From UBA2279 sp041595875 (lineage in GTDB: Bacteria > Actinomycetota > Coriobacteriia > Anaerosomatales > Anaerosomataceae), in the NCBI GenBank assembly GCA_041595875.1, contig JBFHJN010000001.1:75190-139189 (forward strand): a stretch of DNA of 64,000 nucleotides. Direction: 5' to 3'. This document shows positions 16,379 to 25,612 of the stretch, in pieces. The stretch's first letter is position 1, and each line of letters opens with the position of its first letter. The translations under genes were made by a program, and so were the position numbers. The notes under the pieces are model-generated. The model searched no databases and was not told the DNA's origin. It worked only from the letters and a program-made list of their open reading frames with translations.

Positions 16379-16447
16379 ATCCGGCCGCATCCTTGCGCTC
16401 GCGCTTGGGTAAGCTAGTACGGTCGGCTGTTACGCCTGGAGGTAGCC

Positions 16448-17689
16448 ATGTCTTTGCGTTTTGGATTCGTGCCGGTTGTCCCGCCGTACGTGGGCGCCCA
16501 GCAAGAGGAGCACGTGGTGTCGGCATACGAGGCTGCCCTGAATGCGCTTGGCGGCGAGCGTGTCGATGCCGAGAAGCTCGACACGCCGGCGCCGCTGCTG
16601 TACCTGGTCGCCACCGGAGGCACCGAGCGCGTGGTGCTCGACCTGCGCGCCAGGCGCGCGCTCACGGCACCGGATGAGCCGGTCGTCTTGATCGCACACC
16701 CGGGCAACAACTCGCTACCGGCATCGCTGGAGGTCTTGGCCAGGCTGAAACAAGACGGCGAGCGCGGGCATATCGTCTACCTGCGCGGGCCGCAAGACGA
16801 CTCCGGCTACGAGCGCATCGCCGAGGTGGTCGGCGACCTGCGCGCGCAGCGGACGCTCGCCACTTCGCGCATAGGGCTTATCGGCGATCCTTCCGACTGG
16901 CTCGTGGCGAGTTCACCGGACGCGGACGTGGTGGAAGATGCGTGGGGCCCGTCAGTGGTTCCCATCTCCATCGCGGAGCTGACCTCGCGCATGGAGGCGA
17001 TATCCTGCGCTGACGTGGCTGAAGCGGTCGTCTCTCTTGCGGAGGGCGCCACGGACGTTGTCGAGCCGAGCAAGACCGAGCTCGCTGACGTGGCGCGCGT
17101 GCACGCTGCGCTCCGTACTCTGGTGGACGAGTATGCTCTCGACGCGCTCACCGTCCGCTGTTTCGACCTTGTGCTGAACCTTGAGACGACCGGCTGCTTC
17201 GGTCTGGCCGAACTCACTGACGAGGGCTTCATCGCCGGTTGCGAAGGCGACCTGGTGAGCACGGTGGGACTGCTGTGGGTACACGCACTTCTCGGCGAGA
17301 TACCGTGGATGGCCAATCCCGCCCAGCTGGACGAGGACGCGAACACGCTATGGCTCGCTCACTGCACGGTGCCGCGCAAGATAGTGGAGAGCTATCGCCT
17401 GCGCAGTCACTTCGAGTCCGGTCAGGGTGTGGGCATCCAAGGCGAGCTGCCCCTTGGTCCCGTGACGCTGCTGCGCATCGGTGGCACCCGCATGGAGCGA
17501 CTCTGGCTTGCGCAGGGCGATATCGAGCGAACAGGCGATGCCGAGAACCTCTGTCGTACCCAGGCTCAGATCCGTCTGAGCAGCGGTCATGTGAGCGAGC
17601 TCTTGCATGAGCCGCTGGGCAACCACATCGTCTTGGTGCCGGGCCACCACGCCCGCCGGCTGCGGGCGTGGTGGGAGATGTTCGTCTAG
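16448..17689 (+). CDS. L-fucose/L-arabinose isomerase-like family protein
   Basis: The 413-residue protein has the C-terminal signature of the FucI/AraA fold: VRCFDLVLNLETTGCFGLAEL, then GCEGDLVSTVGLL with Glu266, and LAHCTVP with His305, which would be metal ligands. The N-terminal half has the Rossmann-like layers of the same superfamily. It may isomerise an aldose/ketose or a sulfosugar, but the substrate cannot be told. It stands alone between the NapH-like gene and convergent korB, three bases from the korB stop. Confidence 0.72.
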   Translation: MSLRFGFVPVVPPYVGAQQEEHVVSAYEAALNALGGERVDAEKLDTPAPLLYLVATGGTERVVLDLRARRALTAPDEPVVLIAHPGNNSLPASLEVLARLKQDGERGHIVYLRGPQDDSGYERIAEVVGDLRAQRTLATSRIGLIGDPSDWLVASSPDADVVEDAWGPSVVPISIAELTSRMEAISCADVAEAVVSLAEGATDVVEPSKTELADVARVHAALRTLVDEYALDALTVRCFDLVLNLETTGCFGLAELTDEGFIAGCEGDLVSTVGLLWVHALLGEIPWMANPAQLDEDANTLWLAHCTVPRKIVESYRLRSHFESGQGVGIQGELPLGPVTLLRIGGTRMERLWLAQGDIERTGDAENLCRTQAQIRLSSGHVSELLHEPLGNHIVLVPGHHARRLRAWWEMFV

Positions 17690-17692
17690 CCG

Positions 17693-18589
17693 CTAGCCGC
17701 CGTAGGACTCAAGCGTCTTGGAGATGTCGCGGGGCTTTTCGGCAAGTTTGTAGAGCGGCGCTTTGAGTTGTGGCAGGTCGTCTTGGTATGTTGCGGCGCC
17801 TTCCTCGCGATAGAAGATGCCGATAGGCACCTTGCACTCGTCCGGTGCGCAGGTGAGTTCATGGAACGTCTTCATCGACGTCTCAAACGCCATCGTGCGG
17901 TCGGTGACGTCGTAGCCCTCCAGCTCTTCAAGCTTGTAGACGCGGTCCCTGAACCACTTGAAGGTGTTCATCTTGTTCCACGTCACGCAGGGCTGGAACA
18001 CGTCCACGACAGCGAAGCCCTCATGCTGGATGGCGGCCTTGTAGAGCTCCTTGAGGTGGGGGATGTCGCCGGCAAAACCGCGGGCGACGAACGTCGCGCC
18101 CTGGGCCACCGCCACGCCTACCGGGTTCACCGGCTCCTCGATGACACCGCCGGGAGTGGATGGCGTCTTCATGAACTGGTCGCTGGTGGGGGAGGCCTGC
18201 CCGGTGGTCAGCCCGTAGATCTGGTTGTTGTGGAAGATGGCGGTCATGTCTATGTTGCGGCGCACCGAGTGGATGAAGTGGTTGCCGCCGATGCCGTAGC
18301 CGTCGCCGTCACCCATCTCCACGATGACCTTGAGGTCGGGGTTGGAGAGCGCGATGCCGGTCGCCACGGGGAGCGCGCGGCCGTGCAGGCTGTGGAAGCC
18401 CTGGCATCGGAAGAAGTCCGCACCGTTGCCGTGGCAGCCGATGCCCCATACCATCGCGAAGTCGGTCCACGGGAGTTCGAGTTCCTCGAGCGTCTCTTTG
18501 AGCGCGCGCCACATCGCATGATTGCCGCAGCCGGGACACCAGGTGGGGGCGAGTGCGGTCTCGAAGTCAGCTACCTTAGGCATCTGCAA
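17693..18589 (-). CDS. korB: 2-oxoacid:ferredoxin oxidoreductase, beta subunit
   Basis: The 298-residue TPP-binding subunit begins PTWCPGCGNHAMWRAL and contains GIGCHGNG and EMGDGDGYGIGGNHFIHSVRRN, the GDG...N thiamine diphosphate motif. With its partner it oxidatively decarboxylates a 2-oxoacid to an acyl-CoA and reduces ferredoxin. The substrate is most likely 2-oxoglutarate by family resemblance, but is not certain. The ATG overlaps the end of the alpha subunit gene by 14 bases, so both are translated together. Confidence 0.9.
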   Translation of the reverse strand: MQMPKVADFETALAPTWCPGCGNHAMWRALKETLEELELPWTDFAMVWGIGCHGNGADFFRCQGFHSLHGRALPVATGIALSNPDLKVIVEMGDGDGYGIGGNHFIHSVRRNIDMTAIFHNNQIYGLTTGQASPTSDQFMKTPSTPGGVIEEPVNPVGVAVAQGATFVARGFAGDIPHLKELYKAAIQHEGFAVVDVFQPCVTWNKMNTFKWFRDRVYKLEELEGYDVTDRTMAFETSMKTFHELTCAPDECKVPIGIFYREEGAATYQDDLPQLKAPLYKLAEKPRDISKTLESYGG

Positions 18590-20369
18590 GCACCTCCTTG
18601 ATCCCCGCGACGATGCGTTCCGGCGAGAACTGCCTTCCGTCGTAGCGGTGAAGCGAGTGGTCGACGTCCAGCAGGCACTGCTCGCTCACCAGCCCTTGAA
18701 GTTGGCCGGTGAAGTTGCCCTCCACGATCATGGTGCGCTTCGCGTCGCCGATGAAGTCCGCCACTTCAAGCGCGGGGAAAGGCCACATCGTGACGACCTG
18801 CATGATCGCCACGGCCACGCCCTCCTCGGCAAGCCACAGCACCGCTTCGCGCAGCGGGCCCACGGTCGACCCCCAGCACAGCACCGAGATGTCTGCGTCC
18901 GCGGGCGCCACGCCAAAGTAGTTGGGGCCCGGCACCAGAGTCCGCGCTAGATCGAGCTTGCGCATGCGCTTCTCGTTCTGCGCGATACGGGTCTGGGCGG
19001 GTTCACCAAGCTGCCCGTATCCGTACTCGTCATGTTCGTAGGAGTTGCCCAGCTGCAGCGCGCCCTCAACGCCGGGGAGCACGCGCGTCGAGACGCCGTC
19101 CTCGGTGAGCTTGAAGCGCAGGTACTCGCCGTTCTCGCCCAGCGCCTCGGGGTGCTGCGCCACATCGCCCTCGGTCACCAGCTTGCCGCGGTCCACGGTG
19201 ATGGCGTCCAGGTCGGGGTAGGGGATAGAACGGCGATTGTCCGAGAGGTAACTGTCGCCCAGGATGATGACCGGTGTCTGCAGCTGATCGGCGAGGTTGA
19301 ACGCCTTCCAGGCAAGCTCGAAGCTCTCGGCCTGGTCGCCCGGCGCCAGCACCACGCGCGGGAACTCGCCCTGCGCGGCGTGGATGACGTAGCGCAGATC
19401 GGACTGCTCGGTCCAGGTCGGCAGTCCCGTTGCGGGGCCCGGGCGGGTGATCACGCCCACTACCACGGCGGACTCGCTCACACCGGCCATGCCCAGCGCT
19501 TCGTTCATCAGCGCGAAGCCGCCGCCGGAGGTCGCACACATAGCGCGTGCGCCGGCAAACGATGCGCCTACCACCATGTTCATGGCCGCAAGCTCGTCCT
19601 CGGTGTGCTTGATCACCACTCCGTGGTCGCGCTCGTGCTTGGCCATGAAGTGCAGGATGGAGGACGCGGGCGTCATGGGGTATGCGGCGTAAAAGCCGAT
19701 ACCGGCCGCCAGCGCACCAAGGCCGATGGCCTCGTTGCCATCGATGAGCAGCCGTTTGGGTGCGCCTTTGATGCCTCGCGGCTTCAGCCAGAAGTCGGGG
19801 ACGTTTTGCGAGACATACTGGTAGCCCAGCGCCGCGGCGACGATGTTGCTCTCGGCGACCTCGGGCGCCTTGTGCGCGAACTGCTCGCGCAGCGACTCGG
19901 CCAGCCCTTCAAGCGGGAAGTGCACCAGTGCCAGCACGGCGCCCAGAGCGACCGTGTTGCGCATGATCGTGCCACCGGCCTGCCGTGCGAACTCTTTGAG
20001 CGGCACCGGGACGGGGCGCAGCTTGCCCGAGGGCAGCCAGCCGGTGGTGGAGACGTCGGCGGGGTCGAAGATGACAGCCGCACCCTCCACAAGTTCGTCC
20101 AGGTGCAGGTCGACGCTCTCGCGGTTCAGCGCCACCAGCACGTCGACCTCTTCAACGTGGCTGAAGACGGGGTCTTTGCTGACCCTCAGGAAGTAGTTGT
20201 TGTGACCGCCTCTGATGAGTGACGGGTATTCGGTCAGATCGGCGATGTTCAGGCCGGCGTCCATGAACACGCGGGCCAGCGTCTGTCCCGCCGACTTGAT
20301 GCCGAATCCGGCCTCGCCCCCGATCTTCACACGCAGTTCCCGCCCGCGGCGGTCCTTCCCCTCTGACAT
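18576..20369 (-). CDS. korA: 2-oxoacid:ferredoxin oxidoreductase, fused gamma-alpha subunit
   Basis: The 597-residue protein fuses the gamma domain (about 1-190: KIGGEAGFGIKSAGQTLAR ... EYPSLIRGGHNNYFLRVS) to the alpha domain (about 205-597: GNEAIGLGALAAGIGFYAAYPMTPAS and MCATSGGGFALMNEALGMAG). This is the usual KorA layout of anaerobes, with the 4Fe-4S delta subunit absent. It catalyses the ferredoxin-linked oxidation of a 2-oxoacid, or its reverse in reductive carboxylation. GAGGAGGA precedes the ATG at 20369; coaBC diverges 124 bases away. Confidence 0.9.
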   Translation of the reverse strand: MSEGKDRRGRELRVKIGGEAGFGIKSAGQTLARVFMDAGLNIADLTEYPSLIRGGHNNYFLRVSKDPVFSHVEEVDVLVALNRESVDLHLDELVEGAAVIFDPADVSTTGWLPSGKLRPVPVPLKEFARQAGGTIMRNTVALGAVLALVHFPLEGLAESLREQFAHKAPEVAESNIVAAALGYQYVSQNVPDFWLKPRGIKGAPKRLLIDGNEAIGLGALAAGIGFYAAYPMTPASSILHFMAKHERDHGVVIKHTEDELAAMNMVVGASFAGARAMCATSGGGFALMNEALGMAGVSESAVVVGVITRPGPATGLPTWTEQSDLRYVIHAAQGEFPRVVLAPGDQAESFELAWKAFNLADQLQTPVIILGDSYLSDNRRSIPYPDLDAITVDRGKLVTEGDVAQHPEALGENGEYLRFKLTEDGVSTRVLPGVEGALQLGNSYEHDEYGYGQLGEPAQTRIAQNEKRMRKLDLARTLVPGPNYFGVAPADADISVLCWGSTVGPLREAVLWLAEEGVAVAIMQVVTMWPFPALEVADFIGDAKRTMIVEGNFTGQLQGLVSEQCLLDVDHSLHRYDGRQFSPERIVAGIKEVLADA

Positions 20370-20493
20370 CGGTGTCCTCCTCGTTCGCTTGCCTGTCCCC
20401 TAGGTACCTTCCCAATCGTCGCACGTAGCGGCGGTGTATGCACGCGACATGATAGGCTTTCAGGTGTACTCTGGTGTGCCTTAAGGAGGAGTC

Positions 20494-21699
20494 ATGGCAC
20501 GCGGAAAACCAGTGATCGTCGTCGGTATCACCGGCGGTATCGGCGCATACAAGAGCTGCGAGCTCGTCAGGCGACTGCAGAAGAGCGGCTTTTGCGTGAA
20601 GGTCGTCATGACCGAGGCCGCAACGCGCTTCGTCACGCCGCTCACATTCCGTACCCTTACCGGCGAACCCGTGGCTGTCTCTTTGTGGGCCGATGAGCCT
20701 CACAGCAAAGTGCATCACATCTCACTTGCCGAGGAGGCCGACGTCTTCGCCATCGTGCCCTGCACCGCCAACGTGATCGCCAAGCTCGCACAGGGTCGCG
20801 CCGACGATATGCTCACCACCACGGCGCTTGCAACCGAGGCGCCGCTCGTGATCGCTCCGGCCATGAACACCCACATGTGGCGCAAGGAGACCACCCGGCG
20901 CAACGTCGAGACGCTCCGCACGCGCGGAGCGGTCTTCGTCGAGCCCGGTACCGGTGAACTCGCCTGCGGCGATGTGGGGGAGGGACGCCTAGCCGACGTC
21001 AACGCCATCGCGGATGTCATCGAGGTGGAGGCACATCGCTGCCGGGACCTTGCGGGTGCACATGTCCTGGTGACCGCGGGGGGTACGCAAGAGCCCATCG
21101 ACCCGGTGCGCTTCATCGGCAATCACTCCTCGGGCAAGACAGGATTCGCTATCGCCGAGGAGGCCGCCCGTCGCGGTGCGCGCGTCTCGCTCGTGACCGG
21201 CCCCGTCTCGCTGCCGGACCCGTTCGGTTGCGAGGTCGTCCGTGTCCAGACCGCTCTGCAGATGCGCGCCGCTGTCCTCGCTCGTTTCAGCAGCGCTGAC
21301 GTCGCCATCATGACAGCCGCGGTGGCCGATTTCCGTCCGGCGGCCATGTCTGCCGAGAAGATCAAGAAGACAGACGCGCCCGCATCCATCGGACTTGAGC
21401 GCAACCCCGATATCCTCGCTGAGCTTGGCGGGATGGATTCGGGAGCGATCCTGGTCGGTTTTGCTGCCGAGACTACCGACGTGATCGCCAACGCTCAGGG
21501 CAAGCTCGCGGCCAAACACGCTGATGTCATCGTGGCAAACGATGTGTCCGACCCCTCGATGGGCTTCGGCACGGATCACAACAAGGTGTACTTCGTGACC
21601 GGCGCTGCTGTGGATGAGTCTCCGGTGCTTGGCAAGTCGGCTATCGCGCGGGACCTTCTGGATAGGGTCGCCGCGCTCCTTGAAGCAAAGAGAGGATGA
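20494..21699 (+). CDS. coaBC: Bifunctional phosphopantothenoylcysteine decarboxylase/synthase
   Basis: The 401-residue protein has the flavin-dependent CoaC domain (1-185: GITGGIGAYKSCELVRRL, the HH pair in KVHHISLAEEAD, PAMNTHMW) and the CoaB domain (about 190-401: TAGGTQEPIDPVRFIGNHSSGK and AAVADFRPA). It makes 4'-phosphopantetheine from 4'-phosphopantothenate and cysteine in CoA synthesis. TAAGGAGG precedes the ATG. Many actinobacteria have it next to rpoZ; here it is apart from gmk-rpoZ and is followed by a DUF190 gene in 4-base overlap or near-overlap. Confidence 0.95.
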   Translation: MARGKPVIVVGITGGIGAYKSCELVRRLQKSGFCVKVVMTEAATRFVTPLTFRTLTGEPVAVSLWADEPHSKVHHISLAEEADVFAIVPCTANVIAKLAQGRADDMLTTTALATEAPLVIAPAMNTHMWRKETTRRNVETLRTRGAVFVEPGTGELACGDVGEGRLADVNAIADVIEVEAHRCRDLAGAHVLVTAGGTQEPIDPVRFIGNHSSGKTGFAIAEEAARRGARVSLVTGPVSLPDPFGCEVVRVQTALQMRAAVLARFSSADVAIMTAAVADFRPAAMSAEKIKKTDAPASIGLERNPDILAELGGMDSGAILVGFAAETTDVIANAQGKLAAKHADVIVANDVSDPSMGFGTDHNKVYFVTGAAVDESPVLGKSAIARDLLDRVAALLEAKRG

Positions 21700-21704
21700 G
21701 AGTC

Positions 21705-22058
21705 ATGGTTCCCCCCATCAAACTCGACGGCAAGGCCAAGCGCCTGTCGGTCTATGTGAGTGAGAGCGAACAATACGACGGCAAGCCGCTGTATACCGCG
21801 CTTGTCGATCAGGCGCGCATCGCGGGCTGCGCCGGTGCCACGGTCCTTCGCGGGATCGAAGGGTTCGGTGCCACCAGCGTGATCCACGCCGAGCATCTTC
21901 TGCGCATGTCATCCGATCTTCCCGTTGTCGTCCAGGTGATCGACGTCGAGTCCCGGATCACAGCGCTGACAGCGGTCTTCTCGGCCATGTTCGGCGACGG
22001 GCTGATGACCATCGAAGACATCGACGTAGTGATCTATCGCGGCGGTCGCAAGGACTAA
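21705..22058 (+). CDS. DUF190 family PII-like protein
   Basis: The protein is 117 residues from ATG 21705, or 120 from ATG 21696, which overlaps the coaBC stop; GAGAGG at 21690-21695 is better spaced for 21705. DUF190 proteins have a ferredoxin-like PII/CutA-type fold and often accompany fluoride exporters; no crcB gene is beside it here. Family markers are KAKRLSVYVSESEQYDGKPLY, GATVLRGIEGFGA and VVQVIDVESRI. The role is probably binding of a nucleotide or regulating a membrane partner, but nothing in the context shows which. Confidence 0.82.
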   Translation: MVPPIKLDGKAKRLSVYVSESEQYDGKPLYTALVDQARIAGCAGATVLRGIEGFGATSVIHAEHLLRMSSDLPVVVQVIDVESRITALTAVFSAMFGDGLMTIEDIDVVIYRGGRKD

Positions 22059-22109
22059 AGCGCTGCTCACAGCCTCACGGCATCTCCACATCTGCTCCGC
22101 GGGTTTGGC

Positions 22110-22130
22110 ATCGCACTTGCGTAGTGTGAT
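22110..22130. other. Hairpin in the leader before the M23 peptidase gene
   Basis: ATCGCACT (22110-22117) pairs with AGTGTGAT (22123-22130) with one G-T pair around a 5-base loop. A second GC-rich inverted pair (GCCGGTTT/GAACCCGGC) lies nearer the start codon. The 142-base gap from the DUF190 gene holds no other gene. It could be a terminator or part of a regulatory leader; I could not match a known riboswitch. Confidence 0.35.
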
Positions 22131-22200
22131 TCCCGTGCCCATCGCCCGAGCCGGTTTGCGGACGGGTTTTGGGCGGCAATGAACCCGGCCACGGAGGCTT

Positions 22201-23133
22201 ATGAGTAAGACGAAATGGCGCATCGCGCCTACCATCGCGGCGGTGCTGACAGCAGCCGCCATCGCGTTGCCAGCCAGCGCGTATGCAGTAGAGGTCGAAC
22301 CGCTGTTGCTCACCACCGTCACTGACGCGGAAGCACGCCTGGAGCGTGCGGAGTCCGCCGTTATCACCGTCGATCAACGTATCGCCGAGCTGGAGACGGA
22401 TATCGCCGTTCTTGATGCGCGTATCGCCATTGCTGAGGGACTTCAGCCAGAGGGCATCACCCAGATAGCAGTGGACCTTGTGAAGGTCTATCTTGCGCCG
22501 GTCTATGAGCCGTACGCCATTGAGGCGGGGGCGATAGTGGCAGCGGGTCTGCAGCTCACCGAGCTCCAGGAACGCAGGGACGCCGCAGCTGATGAGCTTG
22601 CATCTGCATCGCTCATAGCCGAGGTCCTTGCCGAGGACGCGGAGTATGCGCGCACGATCCTGGAACAGGCCGAGGAGCGCGAGGCCGAACGAATCGCTGC
22701 CGAGAAGGCAGCCGCCGAGGCCGCCGCACGTGCCGCAGCCATCGAGGAGTATGGCATCTTCCCCGTAGCCGGAGAGAACAGCTACATCGATAGCTGGGGC
22801 TACGCCCGTAGTGGTGGTAGAAGCCACAAGGGGACTGACATCATGGCTGCAGCCGGCACGCCTGTGGTCGCCGTGAAAGACGGCACCGTGCGGTCCGGCA
22901 CCAACAGTCTGGGTGGCAACACCATATGGCTGACTGCAGAGGACGGTACGCGTTACTACTACGCGCATCTGCAGAGCATAGATGTCGCTTCCGGTGCCGT
23001 GAAAGCCGGCGATGTCATCGGCACCGTAGGTTCAACCGGCAATGCCAGCGCCAGCGCGCCGCACCTTCACTTTCAGATCGATATGTCCGGTGCGGTGAAC
23101 CCGTATCCATATTTGCTGAAGATGATAGGCTGA
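22201..23133 (+). CDS. Secreted M23 metallopeptidase with coiled coil
   Basis: The 310-residue protein has a signal peptide ending near ALPASAYA (about residue 29), a coiled coil (about 35-180) and a C-terminal LytM/M23 domain. The zinc ligands are visible as His209 and Asp213 (SHKGTDI) and His288/His290 (PHLHFQ). This resembles EnvC/NlpD-like or PcsB-like envelope hydrolases or activators of cell-wall amidases. It is monocistronic by context: a hairpin precedes it and a tRNA gene with its own promoter follows. Confidence 0.9.
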   Translation: MSKTKWRIAPTIAAVLTAAAIALPASAYAVEVEPLLLTTVTDAEARLERAESAVITVDQRIAELETDIAVLDARIAIAEGLQPEGITQIAVDLVKVYLAPVYEPYAIEAGAIVAAGLQLTELQERRDAAADELASASLIAEVLAEDAEYARTILEQAEEREAERIAAEKAAAEAAARAAAIEEYGIFPVAGENSYIDSWGYARSGGRSHKGTDIMAAAGTPVVAVKDGTVRSGTNSLGGNTIWLTAEDGTRYYYAHLQSIDVASGAVKAGDVIGTVGSTGNASASAPHLHFQIDMSGAVNPYPYLLKMIG

Positions 23134-23139
23134 TGCGAC

Positions 23140-23168
23140 TTGAACCCCCGCGCATAGAGCCTTAGTAT
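23140..23168 (+). promoter_or_regulatory. Promoter of the tRNA-Pro gene
   Basis: TTGAAC (23140-23145) and TAGTAT (23163-23168) are 17 bases apart, and the predicted start near 23175 would put about 23 bases before the tRNA 5' end. This is a well-formed housekeeping promoter for the tRNA alone. Confidence 0.65.
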
Positions 23169-23197
23169 GGTTACTCGCTGCCCACGCGGTAGCACGT

Positions 23198-23274
<77 letters not shown>

Positions 23275-23287
23275 TTAGAACTTGCAG

Positions 23288-23337
23288 GTGAGAGGCCGTG
23301 TTCCGGGAAACCGAGAACCGGCCTCTCACTCGTTTCT
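23288..23337 (+). terminator. Terminator after tRNA-Pro
   Basis: An 11-base perfect stem, 23288-23298 with 23319-23329, around a 20-base loop that can form an inner hairpin, is followed by a T-containing run (TCGTTTCTC). It lies 14 bases past the tRNA CCA end. Confidence 0.8.
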
Positions 23338-23338
23338 C

Positions 23339-23764
23339 AGGGGAGTGTAGCAACGCGTGCAGCAAACGCATCCTGTCATGGGGCCAATATGGTCATTCTG
23401 TGGTCAAGAACCGCGTACTCCGCGAGTAGGCCTTGGCCTTTTCTGGGTGGGGCCCACCAGCCGGAGTGCACCCAGGCGTCTGTTGCCGCCTACTTCGGGT
23501 TCTGGATGAACACTGTGACCCCGTGGTTGGTTGCTTACCTCGTGTAGGAGGCTGGACGACATGGTCGATCCCTAGATGCCGTCGGACGCAAGACGTGTCG
23601 GCGGCATCGTGTTGCCTTGACAGTCCAGGAGGCGTTTGCGCACTCACAAAACGTTGTGGTAAGTATAGACAGGGATTTATTGCCAGTCGGTCGATGCTGA
23701 TTGGTCGCGCTTACGAGGAGGGGGACCCTCGCAGGGGCGGATGCATGTCTACTGAGGGGGATCT
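23339..23764. other. Non-coding stretch between tRNA-Pro terminator and the first RHS gene
   Basis: About 425 bases with no convincing gene on either strand: the open frames have no family resemblance and biased composition. A TATAGA at 23664-23669 is a possible -10 without a good -35. A strong ribosome site (GAGGGGG) just before 23765 suggests the RHS fragment is translated. No integrase, transposase or copy of the tRNA 3' end is visible. Confidence 0.5.
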
Positions 23765-25582
23765 ATGCGCAGATGCTCGCGCCTCGAGACCGATTTGCCT
23801 CTCACCTCGTCGTGGACCGCCTTCGGGGATACGACCTCAATCGAGAATGTCTTCGCGAAGACCAACGAGTTGCAGACGACCAGGCTTTCGGGAAGCGACC
23901 GCAAGTGGTACTTCACCTTCGACCTTTTCGGAGCACTCGTGCGCACGGGTGGTGGGCTCGGATCCCAGATGCGCTCGTATGACTCGGCCCATCGGTTGAC
24001 ATCGATCCAACTCTCGAGCATCGACGGGAGTGGGGACCAGAAGCTGTGGGCGTCCGAGGCCGTCGCCCATGACGGCTGGGAGCGCATCGCCTCAAGCGAG
24101 GTCGACTTCACCTCCGGAACCGACTGGGAAGACGTATTCTCATACGATGCTGTCGGAAGGCTCTCTTCCTGGGGCCACACCGCAGGGGCGAGTGTCGAGA
24201 CCGGAAGCTATACTCATGATCTTGCCGGTAACGTCGCCTCTAAGACGCGGGATGGTGCGACGACCGTCTACGGCTACAACGAAGCCAACCAGCTCACTAC
24301 TGCGACGGTGGATGCGCAGGTCACCTTGTATGACTACGACGAGTTCGGTCGCTGCATCGCATCAAGCGACGGCACTACCACCGCTGGCTACGAATGGAAC
24401 GATCTTGGTCAGCTCTCTCAGGTGAGCATCGGTGCGAGCATGAGTGCCACCTACGGCTACGGCATCGACGGCATCCGCGAGATGAAGGTCGTGGGCACGG
24501 GCAGCACCGAGACCACCACCTACTCGGTGTGGTCGGGCATGCAGCTTACGACCGAATACGACGTGGCCACGAACACCCGCTACGACTACCTCTACGGTCC
24601 CGACTCGATGCCGCTCGAGCTGCTCGTGACCGAGTCGGATGGCGCGACGTCGACTTTCGCCTACCAGCTCGACCACGGCGGATCGGTCATCGGCATGACC
24701 GATGAGGACGGCGCGGAGGTCGCGCGTTACGCCTACGACCCCTACGGCGCGCTCATCTACCAGGACGGGGACGCGATAGCGGCGCGCAACCCGCTGCGCT
24801 ACCGCTCCTACTACTACGATGCCGAGACCGGGCACTACTACCTGCCCGCCCGCTACTACGACCCGGACACGATGCGGTTCCTCTCCGCTGATCCCGCAGC
24901 GCCGAGCGCAGGAGATCCGCTGACGCTCAACCGGTATGCGTACTGCGTGGGGGATCCGGTGAACCTGAGTGATCCGACGGGGGCAATCACGGACGTGGAG
25001 GCAGGTGAGTGGAGCTACTACTACGAGCAGTCTCATGAGCAATCGAAGGCTGCGCACGATGAGGACACTGGCCGCGCGATCAGGCACGCATGGGTGGGGT
25101 GGAAGAGGGGGGGCGGCTCATTGGTGTCGGTCGCCTACAAGTGGTACCAAGCGCTTCTTGACCACAACACCTACTTGAATGAGAACGACCCAGACTATAA
25201 TCGATCGGGGGCGGCCATTGATGCGGAGGCGCTGCAGAAGGCGGTGAGTGCGTCAGCTGCCGTCTTCGGCGCTGGCGTATTGATCTATGGTACTGGCGGA
25301 GCAGCAGCGCCTGCTCTAGCTGTTGCCGGAGACTTTGTGACAGCCGCAGGCCTCATATCGGTGGGGATTCGGAGCACGTGTGACCCCGACTATAGTGACA
25401 CGGAGTTTGCCGTCGATACGGTGCTAATATGTGTTGGCTCCAGGGCGATAGCTGCCGGCAACCAGTGTGCCTCCAGCCTGTTCGCTGATGCACCCAGATA
25501 CGGTACTGGTGTTGCCTGGCGTGTCGGATACTCGATGCTTGCGGTCCCGTCCTCGGCACCTGTAGCCGGGTACGACTGGTAG
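23765..25582 (+). CDS. RHS (YD-repeat) protein, N-terminally truncated, with variable tip 1
   Basis: The 605-residue protein lacks the signal and N-terminal half of a full RHS protein (usually over 1000 residues). YD repeats run to residue 406 with YDEFGRCIAS, YAYDPYGALIYQDGD and the core end YYDAETGHYYLPARYYDPDT near 350-370, then DPTG at 403-406. The tip (407-605) is unrelated to that of the next RHS gene and has hydrophobic helices but no recognised catalytic motif. An in-frame TGA just upstream closes the frame, so truncation is real. RHS proteins make a shell for a C-terminal toxin; here the shell is shortened, so function is doubtful. Confidence 0.8.
   Translation: MRRCSRLETDLPLTSSWTAFGDTTSIENVFAKTNELQTTRLSGSDRKWYFTFDLFGALVRTGGGLGSQMRSYDSAHRLTSIQLSSIDGSGDQKLWASEAVAHDGWERIASSEVDFTSGTDWEDVFSYDAVGRLSSWGHTAGASVETGSYTHDLAGNVASKTRDGATTVYGYNEANQLTTATVDAQVTLYDYDEFGRCIASSDGTTTAGYEWNDLGQLSQVSIGASMSATYGYGIDGIREMKVVGTGSTETTTYSVWSGMQLTTEYDVATNTRYDYLYGPDSMPLELLVTESDGATSTFAYQLDHGGSVIGMTDEDGAEVARYAYDPYGALIYQDGDAIAARNPLRYRSYYYDAETGHYYLPARYYDPDTMRFLSADPAAPSAGDPLTLNRYAYCVGDPVNLSDPTGAITDVEAGEWSYYYEQSHEQSKAAHDEDTGRAIRHAWVGWKRGGGSLVSVAYKWYQALLDHNTYLNENDPDYNRSGAAIDAEALQKAVSASAAVFGAGVLIYGTGGAAAPALAVAGDFVTAAGLISVGIRSTCDPDYSDTEFAVDTVLICVGSRAIAAGNQCASSLFADAPRYGTGVAWRVGYSMLAVPSSAPVAGYDW
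24410..24980 (+). repeat. RHS core direct repeat, copy 1
   Basis: This stretch matches 26244-26814 without gaps (constant offset 1834), with runs over 100 bases identical around the RHS hallmark. It ends at the shared core end just before the tips diverge. Such repeats allow homologous exchange of tips. Confidence 0.85.
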
Positions 25583-25612
25583 AGGACCTGCAGAGAGATT
25601 GGATGCGCATCA

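Noticed and set aside
19032..20222. Long plus-strand open frame opposite korA
   Set aside because: Antisense to the well-supported korA coding sequence; no ribosome site or family motif.
21705..22200. Fluoride riboswitch or crcB partner of the DUF190 gene
   Set aside because: No crcB-like membrane gene is adjacent and no fluoride-aptamer consensus was seen.
23433..23999. Open frame between tRNA-Pro and the first RHS gene
   Set aside because: It runs into the RHS coding sequence in another frame, has Cys/Arg-rich composition, and no motif or ribosome site.
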